Shown here piece after piece: positions 1 through 4,617 of a stretch of DNA of 5,107 nt. Position 1 is the stretch's first letter; every line of letters starts with the position of its first letter. The stretch comes from an uncultured Lachnospira sp. Its GTDB lineage: Bacteria > Bacillota > Clostridia > Lachnospirales > Lachnospiraceae. A model generated the notes under the pieces. That model was given only the letters and a program-made list of their open reading frames with translations. It was not told where the DNA came from and did no database searches. The stretch is taken from assembly GCA_947169835.1 (NCBI GenBank), contig CAMVRH010000078.1, forward strand, positions 1 to 5,107, written 5' to 3'. Made by a program: the position numbers and the translations under genes.

Positions 1-23
1 TCTTCTAAAGAATATTTTGACAT
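1..23 (-). CDS. possible 5' end of a further minus-strand gene, truncated by window edge
   Basis: An ATG at 21-23 on the minus strand opens a frame reading MSKYSLE before the window ends. A GGAGG-type ribosome binding site lies about 11 bases upstream, inside the 3' arm of the hairpin at 31-75. Seven codons are too few to identify a family, and in AT-rich sequence such an open stretch can occur by chance. If real, it would be the next gene after cysK, either in the same transcript by readthrough or in a separate unit. A competing reading is that a plus-strand gene ends here: one plus frame stops with TAA at 23-25. Confidence 0.25.
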
Positions 24-30
24 AATAAAA

Positions 31-75
31 TGCACCTCCAAATGTTTAGATTATTCGTCTAACATTTGGGGTGCA
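31..75 (-). terminator. strong imperfect hairpin after cysK, probable operon terminator
   Basis: On the minus strand the arms at 75-58 and 50-31 pair over about 18 base pairs with two single-base bulges, enclosing a seven-base loop. The hairpin is followed by TTTTATTAT, a moderate U-tract interrupted by A. It begins 28 bases after the cysK stop, where an intrinsic terminator is expected. The plus-strand side has no T-run directly after the stem, so termination in that direction should be weak. The 3' arm contains GGAGGTG, which could also serve as a ribosome binding site for an ATG at 23, so the hairpin might be regulatory instead of, or as well as, terminating. Confidence 0.7.
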
Positions 76-103
76 CTTCATAAAAGCCTCTCTTTTTTAT
101 TAT

Positions 104-1039
104 TTATTCTTCTGTAAATAATGCTGTTGAGTAATATCTATCACCACTATCTGGTAGCAACGCCACTATTGTTTTGCCTTTGTTCTCAGGTCTCTTTGCT
201 AGTTCTATTGCTCCGTATAATGCGGCTCCAGATGAAATACCAACTGAGATACCTTCCTTCTTAGCCAAATACTTAGCTGTCTCAAAAGCTTTCTCGTTTG
301 GCGCCTTAAAGACTTCGTCAAAGACATCTGTGTTTAAAACGTCTGGCACAAATCCAGCACCGATACCTTGAATCTTATGTGGGCCTGCTTTTCCTTCAGA
401 TAAAACAGGTGAATCTTCTGGCTCTAAAGCCACCACCTTAATGTCAGGGTTCTGCTCCTTCAAGTATTCGCCAACACCAGTTACTGTTCCGCCAGTACCA
501 ACGCCTGCGATAAAGATATCAACATCACCGTCAGTATCCTTATAGATTTCAGGACCTGTAGTAGCTTTGTGAATCTTTGGATTTGCTGGGTTTACAAACT
601 GTCCAGGAATGAAGCTGTTTGGAATTTCATCAGCTAGTTCCTGTGCCTTTGCAATAGCACCCTTCATTCCGTTAGCGCCGTCAGTCAATACTAATTCTGC
701 GCCGTAAGCTTTTAAGATGTTTCTTCTCTCAACACTCATAGTGTCAGGCATTGTAAGGATAATTCTATAACCCTTTGCCGCAGCAATAGCTGCTAAACCA
801 ATACCAGTGTTTCCTGATGTAGGCTCAATAATAACTGAACCTTCTTTTAATTTACCTTGTTCTTCTGCGTCATCTAACATTGCTTTCGCAATTCTATCTT
901 TAACGCTTCCTGCTGGATTAAAGTACTCTAGTTTAACTAAAATCTTAGCCTCTAATCCCAAATCTTTTTCTATGTTTGTCACTTCAACTAATGGAGTGTT
1001 TCCGATTAGTCCAAGTGTTCCTTTATATATATTCGCCAT
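104..1039 (-). CDS. cysK: cysteine synthase (O-acetylserine sulfhydrylase)
   Basis: This cytoplasmic PLP enzyme makes L-cysteine from O-acetylserine and sulfide, the last step of cysteine biosynthesis. The 311 residues match the usual family length and the fold-type II layout. The PLP lysine is K47 in NPAGSVKDR. The substrate loop is TSGNTG (74-79), the phosphate-binding loop is GTGGT (181-185), the serine near the pyridine nitrogen is in GISSGAA (267-273), and the family C-terminal signature appears as DSGDRYYST (297-305), with D where E is more usual. The ATG at 1037-1039 has GAGAGGT eight bases upstream. It lies 34 bases after metY and is the last gene of the nifS-nifU-metY-cysK run, so it should be co-transcribed. 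No cysE (serine acetyltransferase) is in the window. Cystathionine beta-synthase and O-phosphoserine sulfhydrylase are relatives, but the length and motifs favour CysK. Confidence 0.95.
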   Translation of the reverse strand: MANIYKGTLGLIGNTPLVEVTNIEKDLGLEAKILVKLEYFNPAGSVKDRIAKAMLDDAEEQGKLKEGSVIIEPTSGNTGIGLAAIAAAKGYRIILTMPDTMSVERRNILKAYGAELVLTDGANGMKGAIAKAQELADEIPNSFIPGQFVNPANPKIHKATTGPEIYKDTDGDVDIFIAGVGTGGTVTGVGEYLKEQNPDIKVVALEPEDSPVLSEGKAGPHKIQGIGAGFVPDVLNTDVFDEVFKAPNEKAFETAKYLAKKEGISVGISSGAALYGAIELAKRPENKGKTIVALLPDSGDRYYSTALFTEE

Positions 1040-1073
1040 TTTTCTTTACCTCTCTTCGATTAATTATACACTA

Positions 1074-2357
1074 TTATTTTATTGCAGCAAATCCGTTTTC
1101 TAGATCACCAATAATATCATCGATATTCTCAGTACCAATAGAAAGACGAATTGTGCTTCCTGTTATTCCAATATCTGCCAACTCCTCAGTTGTTAACTGT
1201 GAGTGTGTAGTAGATGCTGGATGAATTACAAGACTCTTAAGATCCGCTACGTTTGCAAGTAGTGAGAAGATCTTTAAGTTGTCGATAAACTTCCATGCTT
1301 CTTCCTGTCCGCCTTTAATGTCAAATGTAAATATTGAACCACCACCGTTAGGGAAATATTTCTTGTATAGTTCGTTGTTTGGATGATTCTCCAAAGATGG
1401 ATGATTTACATGCTCTACCTGTGGGTGGTTGCTCAAATACTCAACCACTTTCTTTGTGTTTTCTGCATGTCTTTCTACTCTTAGAGACAATGTCTCAATT
1501 CCCTGCAATAGCAAGAATGCATTGAAAGGTGAGATTGCTGCTCCAGTATCACGAAGCAAGATTGCTCTAATGTAAGTAACAAATGCTGCTGGTCCTACTG
1601 CATCATAGAAAGATACTCCATGATAACTTGGGTTAGGATCCGCTATATTAGGGAACTTACCAGCTGCCTTGTAATCAAATTTTCCTGATTCAACAATAAT
1701 TCCACCCAATGTAGTTCCGTGTCCACCTAAGAACTTTGTCGCAGAATGAACTCCGCTATCAGCACCATGCTCAAATGGTCTGATTAAATATGGTGTACCA
1801 AAAGTATTATCAATTACTAATGGGATATTGTTTTTGTGCGCAATTTCTGCTAGAGCATCGATGTCAGGAATATCACTGTTTGGATTTCCAAGTGTCTCGA
1901 TAAAGATAGCTCTAGTATTATCCTCTATAGCATTCTCTACTTCCTCTAGATTGTGGATATCTACAAATGTTGTGCTGATATCATACTGTGGAAGTGTGTG
2001 CGCCAAAAGGTTGTATGTACCACCGTAAATGCTCTTCTGAGCAACGATATGACCGCCATTTGCAGCCAAAGCCTGGATAGTATAACTAATAGCTGCAGCA
2101 CCTGAAGATAATGCTAATGCAGCACTTCCGCCTTCTAGGGCAGCTACTCTCTCTTCTAACACACCCTGTGTAGAGTTTGTTAATCTACCGTAAATGTTTC
2201 CAGGATCAGCTAGTCCAAATCTGTCAGCTGCATGCTTGCTGTCATGGAAAACATATGCTGTTGTTTGATATATAGGAACTGCTCTAGAATCCGTTGCTGG
2301 ATCTGCCTGTTCCTGACCTACGTGTAACTGTAATGTTTCAAATTTATAATCACTCAT
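1074..2357 (-). CDS. metY: O-acetylhomoserine sulfhydrylase (O-acetylhomoserine aminocarboxypropyltransferase)
   Basis: This Cys/Met-metabolism PLP enzyme is cytoplasmic and converts O-acetylhomoserine plus sulfide to homocysteine, the direct sulfhydrylation route to methionine. The 427 residues match MetY, which is longer than the roughly 380-400 residues of MetB or MetC. Visible elements are the phosphate-contacting YGR (Y56, R58), the ring-stacking tyrosine in SIYGGTYNL (Y111), D183 in VIDNTFGTP, the PLP lysine K208 in HSATKFLGGHGT, and the carboxylate-binding arginine R404 in STIRLSIGTE. Residues 201-202 are SG just before VHSATK, where hydrophobic residues are usual. This is a small oddity unlikely to abolish function. 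The ATG has AAGGAGA (2366-2372) eight bases upstream. Only 27 bases separate it from nifU, so co-transcription is very likely. Cystathionine gamma-synthase or an O-succinylhomoserine enzyme are alternatives, but length and insertions favour MetY. Confidence 0.93.
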   Translation of the reverse strand: MSDYKFETLQLHVGQEQADPATDSRAVPIYQTTAYVFHDSKHAADRFGLADPGNIYGRLTNSTQGVLEERVAALEGGSAALALSSGAAAISYTIQALAANGGHIVAQKSIYGGTYNLLAHTLPQYDISTTFVDIHNLEEVENAIEDNTRAIFIETLGNPNSDIPDIDALAEIAHKNNIPLVIDNTFGTPYLIRPFEHGADSGVHSATKFLGGHGTTLGGIIVESGKFDYKAAGKFPNIADPNPSYHGVSFYDAVGPAAFVTYIRAILLRDTGAAISPFNAFLLLQGIETLSLRVERHAENTKKVVEYLSNHPQVEHVNHPSLENHPNNELYKKYFPNGGGSIFTFDIKGGQEEAWKFIDNLKIFSLLANVADLKSLVIHPASTTHSQLTTEELADIGITGSTIRLSIGTENIDDIIGDLENGFAAIK

Positions 2358-2365
2358 TTTATTAA

Positions 2366-2372
2366 TCTCCTT
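2366..2372 (-). promoter_or_regulatory. ribosome binding site of metY
   Basis: AAGGAGA lies eight bases before the metY ATG, inside the 27-base gap after nifU. It is the strongest conventional site in the operon and fixes the metY start. Confidence 0.85.
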
Positions 2373-2384
2373 ATTTTTAAAATT

Positions 2385-2759
2385 TTATTTTTGTTTACTA
2401 TAATAATCATCTAATGCGTTCTGAATAGCTTCTTCAGCTAAAACTGAACAATGAAGTTTGTGCGCAGGAAGTCCATCCAATGCTTCTGTTACTGCTTTGT
2501 TAGTAAGTTCCTTCACCTCTTCTAATGGCTTACCCTTAATTAACTCTGTAGCCATAGAACTGGAAGCTATTGCGCTGCCACATCCAAATGTTTCAAACTT
2601 TACGTCTTCCACAATACCATCTTTTATCTTAAGATAAATCTTCATGATATCGCCGCACTTAGCGTTCCCAACTTCTCCTATTCCGTCTGCATCTTCTATC
2701 ACTCCTACATTTCTAGGATTTAGAAAATGATCCATTACTTTTTCACTATAAAGTGCCAT
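2385..2759 (-). CDS. nifU: Fe-S cluster assembly scaffold, IscU/NifU N-terminal-domain type
   Basis: This is the scaffold on which a [2Fe-2S] cluster is built from sulfur delivered by the cysteine desulfurase encoded just upstream. The 124 residues form a single IscU domain, without the C-terminal extensions of full nitrogen-fixation NifU. The opening YSEKVMDHFLNPRNVG is typical of the family. The three ligand cysteines are C35 (NAKCGD), C60 (GCGSA) and C104 (KLHCS). D37, known to tune cluster release, is present. There is no insertion between the first two cysteines as found in SufU, so IscU-type is preferred. The Hsc chaperone motif LPPVK is replaced by LPAHK (97-101), and no hscA or hscB is nearby, as is usual in Clostridia. 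The start is fixed by homology, but it lacks a ribosome binding site at normal distance. The best one is 26 bases upstream. Confidence 0.95.
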   Translation of the reverse strand: MALYSEKVMDHFLNPRNVGVIEDADGIGEVGNAKCGDIMKIYLKIKDGIVEDVKFETFGCGSAIASSSMATELIKGKPLEEVKELTNKAVTEALDGLPAHKLHCSVLAEEAIQNALDDYYSKQK

Positions 2760-2783
2760 TTATTTTTCTATGGTTAAAACCAT
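2760..2783 (-). other. seven-codon minigene abutting the nifU start
   Basis: Directly after the strong AAAGGAG site, an ATG at 2781-2783 opens a reading frame for the peptide MVLTIEK. Its TAA (2760-2762) is immediately followed by the nifU ATG in the same frame. The site-to-ATG gap is only two bases, too short for efficient initiation, so translation is uncertain. The same bases form the palindrome at 2770-2783 (ATGGTT and AACCAT arms). Either a translated leader that feeds ribosomes to nifU, or a hairpin spacer, would fit. Chance is also possible. Confidence 0.3.
2770..2783 (-). repeat. small inverted repeat between nifU ribosome binding site and start
   Basis: The arms ATGGTT and AACCAT are separated by two bases; in RNA they would fold as a five-pair stem with a four-base loop. 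Folding would shorten the effective gap between AAAGGAG and the nifU ATG from 26 to about 12 bases. A competing five-pair stem, AAACC (2794-2798) with GGTTT (2777-2781), would instead place AAAGGAG in a loop. Both are short, so stability is doubtful. Confidence 0.4.
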
Positions 2784-2785
2784 AT

Positions 2786-2792
2786 CTCCTTT
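2786..2792 (-). promoter_or_regulatory. displaced ribosome binding site of nifU
   Basis: AAAGGAG is the only good Shine-Dalgarno match in the 65-base gap between nifS and nifU, but it sits 26 bases from the nifU ATG and two bases from the minigene ATG. The bases next to the nifU start (AGAAAAATAA) offer no alternative site. Confidence 0.55.
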
Positions 2793-2824
2793 CGGTTTAT
2801 GTTTGCGGGTACCTTCTTTTCGAA

Positions 2825-4012
2825 TTATAAAATGAATTCTCTCTTTCCTTCCATCAAATCACGCCAGACCGGTGAAAAACTTCTGAGTTTTTCTACCACT
2901 TCCTCCACGCATTCTGCAATATAGTCCACCTCTTCTTTAGTGGCATCCTCTCCTAGACTTATTCTAAGAGAACCATGGGCCACATCGTGCACTCTTCCAA
3001 TTGCTAGAAGCACATGACTAGGATCTAGTGAACCAGATGTACAAGCACTGCCTGATGAAGCGCTAATGCCTTTCTCATCAAGTAAGAGAAGCAATGACTC
3101 ACCTTCTATTCCTTCAAAACAAAAATTAACGTTTCCTGGGAGTCTACAGACTTCATTTCCATTCAGTGCAGAATGAGGAATCATTCTCAACTTCTTTATT
3201 AATCTATCTCTAAGCGACATAAGTCGCATTCGAGTGTCCTCCACGTTTTTCAAAGACTCATTGAGAGCTACAGTCATAGATGCAATAGCTGGCACATTTT
3301 CAGTTCCTGCTCTTTTGCCTCTCTCCTGTGCTCCGCCTTCTATTAAGTTAGTTAGGTTTATTCCCTGCTTAACATATAGAAAGCCTATTCCCTTTGGTCC
3401 ATGAAATTTATGTGCAGATGCAGAAAGCATATCAATATTATCAATTCCTACACTGATTGGTATATGACCAATAGCTTGTACAGCATCTGTGTGGAATAAT
3501 ACATTGTGTTTTCTACAAATTCTACCGATTTTGTTTATTGGCTGAACTGTGCCAATCTCATTGTTAGCATACATAATTGTAACTAAGCAAGTATCTTCTC
3601 GTATGCTATCTTCTAAATCTTCTAATTTTATAATGCCGTTTTCATACACATCTAGTAAAGTGATTTCAAAGCCTTCTTTTTCTAGTTTCTCTAATGTATG
3701 TAAAACTGCATGATGTTCAATCTTTGTAGAGATGATATGTTTCTTGCCTTCTCTCTTTCCAATCTCTGCCGCAGAAATAATTGCCCAGTTATCAGATTCG
3801 CTTCCACCTGATGAAAAGAATATTTCCTTTGGCGAAGCCCCGATCAAAGTAGCTATCTCTTCTCTACTATCCTCTAATACTTTCTTGGCATTTTGTCCAA
3901 CCTTGTAAAGACTAGATGGATTGCCAAAAGTGTCTTTCATTACGCTATTTAGTTTTTCTAATGCAGCATCACTTATCTTTGTAGTAGCTGCGTTATCGGC
4001 GTATACCTTCAT
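2825..4012 (-). CDS. nifS: cysteine desulfurase, NifS/IscS type (group I)
   Basis: This cytoplasmic PLP enzyme removes sulfur from L-cysteine, releasing alanine and leaving a persulfide that is passed to the NifU scaffold next in the operon. The 395 residues match the family. It opens with YADNAATT. The histidine that stacks over PLP is in IEHHAVLH (H101), D176 and Q179 are in HTDAVQ, and the PLP lysine is K202 in SAHKFHGPKG. The persulfide cysteine is C324 in the long group I loop SSGSACTSGSLDPSHVL, and R350 in SLRISLG should bind the substrate carboxylate. The tail SFSPVWRDLMEG resembles clostridial NifS. The ATG has AAGGAG seven bases upstream. It is the first gene of the operon and diverges from the Rrf2 regulator. 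Here it probably serves housekeeping Fe-S assembly, since no nitrogenase genes are present. Confidence 0.96.
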   Translation of the reverse strand: MKVYADNAATTKISDAALEKLNSVMKDTFGNPSSLYKVGQNAKKVLEDSREEIATLIGASPKEIFFSSGGSESDNWAIISAAEIGKREGKKHIISTKIEHHAVLHTLEKLEKEGFEITLLDVYENGIIKLEDLEDSIREDTCLVTIMYANNEIGTVQPINKIGRICRKHNVLFHTDAVQAIGHIPISVGIDNIDMLSASAHKFHGPKGIGFLYVKQGINLTNLIEGGAQERGKRAGTENVPAIASMTVALNESLKNVEDTRMRLMSLRDRLIKKLRMIPHSALNGNEVCRLPGNVNFCFEGIEGESLLLLLDEKGISASSGSACTSGSLDPSHVLLAIGRVHDVAHGSLRISLGEDATKEEVDYIAECVEEVVEKLRSFSPVWRDLMEGKREFIL

Positions 4013-4041
4013 AGCCTTTCTCCTTTTTTAATGTTTTTCAA
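4009..4041 (-). other. possible ten-codon leader reading frame overlapping the nifS start
   Basis: A TTG at 4039-4041, four bases after AAGAGG (4046-4051), opens a frame for MKNIKKGERL. Its TGA overlaps the nifS ATG as ATGA, an arrangement typical of translational coupling. It encompasses the nifS ribosome binding site. The peptide has no recognised function, TTG is a weak start, and purine-rich leaders give such frames easily, so this is only a candidate. Confidence 0.2.
4020..4025 (-). promoter_or_regulatory. ribosome binding site of nifS
   Basis: AAGGAG lies seven bases upstream of the nifS ATG, at ideal spacing. Confidence 0.85.
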
Positions 4042-4057
4042 AATACCTCTTGAAAAA
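4034..4057 (-). repeat. inverted repeat in the nifS leader
   Basis: The arms TTTTTCAA and TTGAAAAA are perfectly complementary over eight pairs around the eight-base loop GAGGTATT. The element begins only about five bases after the predicted transcription start. It has no following T-run, so it is not a terminator. It could stabilise the 5' end of the mRNA or be an operator at DNA level. It is A/T-rich and therefore weak. Confidence 0.45.
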
Positions 4058-4068
4058 TATTTAGATGT

Positions 4069-4097
4069 ATTATATAGTTATTTACCTACTAAGTCAA
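4069..4097 (-). promoter_or_regulatory. sigma-A type promoter of the nifS-nifU-metY-cysK operon
   Basis: The -35 box is TTGACT (4092-4097), five of six to consensus. The spacer is exactly 17 bases, and the -10 box is the consensus TATAAT (4069-4074). Transcription should start near 4062, giving a leader of about 50 bases. A- and T-tracts just upstream (4103-4133) resemble an UP element. No equally good promoter is seen between the four genes, which supports one transcript. Confidence 0.88.
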
Positions 4098-4102
4098 TAG
4101 GT
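4084..4102. promoter_or_regulatory. probable Rrf2/IscR-type operator over the nifS -35 box
   Basis: This 19-base element has ACCTA and TAGGT outer arms and is symmetric at seven of nine position pairs. Its core TTGACTTAG contains the -35 box. It resembles IscR type 1 sites in having CC..GACT..AGT.GG spacing around a central A/T-rich core. A regulator bound here would block RNA polymerase at the nifS promoter. Its location next to the divergent regulator gene makes that protein the obvious ligand. The assignment is inferred from symmetry and position. Confidence 0.6.
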
Positions 4103-4133
4103 TTTTAAAACTTTTTTTAAACAAATTTTTAAA

Positions 4134-4142
4134 TGTTATGAT
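4134..4142 (+). promoter_or_regulatory. candidate extended -10 promoter of the Rrf2 regulator gene
   Basis: TGT followed by TATGAT forms an extended -10 box (TGN plus five of six to TATAAT) on the plus strand, with a start expected near 4149 and a leader of about 39 bases. There is no good -35 box at 17-18 bases (only T-rich sequence at 4113-4119), which fits extended -10 promoters. The operator at 4084-4102 lies upstream of it rather than over it, so autorepression would be weaker or act by another route. Confidence 0.5.
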
Positions 4143-4172
4143 ATAGTGAAAGTGAGGATAAAATAGCTTATG

Positions 4173-4178
4173 AAAGGA
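4173..4178 (+). promoter_or_regulatory. ribosome binding site deciding the regulator start
   Basis: AAAGGA lies nine bases before the ATG at 4188, but only three before the ATG at 4182 and downstream of the ATG at 4170. Together with the conserved MISTKGRYA opening, this selects 4188 as the start. Confidence 0.7.
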
Positions 4179-4187
4179 CATATGATA

Positions 4188-4583
4188 ATGATTTCGACCA
4201 AAGGCAGATATGCAGTTCGAGTAATGATTGATTTGGCGGAACACAAAGATGAGAAGAATGTTCCACTAAAAGATATTGCCGAAAGACAAATGATTTCTAA
4301 GAAATATTTAGAGGCCATCGTCAAAGATTTAGTTTCCGCTAAACTTATTAAAGGGTCTTCCGGCAAAGGCGGTGGATATAAACTTATAAAGAACCCTGAT
4401 GAGTATATAGTTGGTGAAATACTAGAAAGCACCGAGGGTCCTCTTGCTTCTGTCGCATGTATTGCAGATAAAAAGTTTAATTGCCCTCGAAAGAAGATTT
4501 GTCAGACACTTCCAATGTGGGAGGAATTTGACGGAATGGTCCATGATTACTTCTATAGTAAGAAACTAAGTGATTTGTTATAA
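4188..4583 (+). CDS. iscR: Rrf2-family transcriptional regulator, IscR-like, probable Fe-S sensor
   Basis: This 131-residue DNA-binding protein is probably the repressor of the divergent nifS operon. It opens with the family hallmark MISTKGRYAVRVMIDLA. The winged helix-turn-helix follows: helices over about 27-55 (LKDIAERQMISKKYLEAIV) and a glycine-rich wing KGSSGKGGGYKL (55-66). A dimerisation helix and a cysteine cluster come next: C91, C99 and C105, spaced CX7CX5C, compared with CX5CX5C in E. coli IscR. These would ligate an Fe-S cluster, making binding responsive to cluster supply. CymR, the cysteine regulator of Bacillus and another Rrf2 protein, lacks this cluster, so IscR is the better name. 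Since the operon also contains cysK and metY, a mixed IscR/CymR role is possible. Earlier ATGs at 4170 and 4182 would add six or two residues but fit the ribosome binding site and family start less well. The gene ends at the terminator at 4588. Confidence 0.88.
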   Translation: MISTKGRYAVRVMIDLAEHKDEKNVPLKDIAERQMISKKYLEAIVKDLVSAKLIKGSSGKGGGYKLIKNPDEYIVGEILESTEGPLASVACIADKKFNCPRKKICQTLPMWEEFDGMVHDYFYSKKLSDLL

Positions 4584-4587
4584 AATA

Positions 4588-4616
4588 AAAAGGTTTTGCA
4601 TCTCGCAAAACCTTTT
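4588..4616. terminator. bidirectional intrinsic terminator between iscR and hflX
   Basis: The arms at 4588-4599 (AAAAGGTTTTGC) and 4605-4616 are perfectly complementary over 12 pairs around the five-base loop ATCTC. A T-run follows on both strands: TTTTCTT on the plus strand and TTTTTATTTTA on the minus strand. It fills the 34-base gap between the convergent stop codons of iscR (4581-4583) and hflX (4618-4620). Confidence 0.93.
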
Positions 4617-4617
4617 C

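Noticed and set aside
17..51. Plus-strand TTGACA (17-22) with TTAGAT (46-51) as a promoter
   Set aside because: The spacing is 23 bases, far from 16-18, and the stretch overlaps the cysK-end hairpin with no gene following on the plus strand.
807..1224. Plus-strand open frames of 98 and 82 residues across the cysK-metY junction
   Set aside because: They are antisense shadows of well-identified cysK and metY, with no family motif and no reason to be translated.
1648..1760. SG at residues 201-202 of MetY as a sign of a new specificity
   Set aside because: The positions precede the PLP lysine segment, but all catalytic residues are intact; a two-residue change without alignment data does not support a functional claim.
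1828..2028. Plus-strand 66-residue open frame inside metY
   Set aside because: It lies wholly antisense to the conserved core of metY and has no recognisable motif.
4013..4062. SAM riboswitch or T-box leader controlling the sulfur genes
   Set aside because: The predicted leader is only about 50 bases, too short for either, and no such structure or terminator fits in the short gaps before metY or cysK.
4136..4432. Minus-strand 98-residue hydrophobic open frame opposite iscR
   Set aside because: It is antisense to the conserved DNA-binding domain of the Rrf2 gene and its hydrophobicity follows from the complementary codons.
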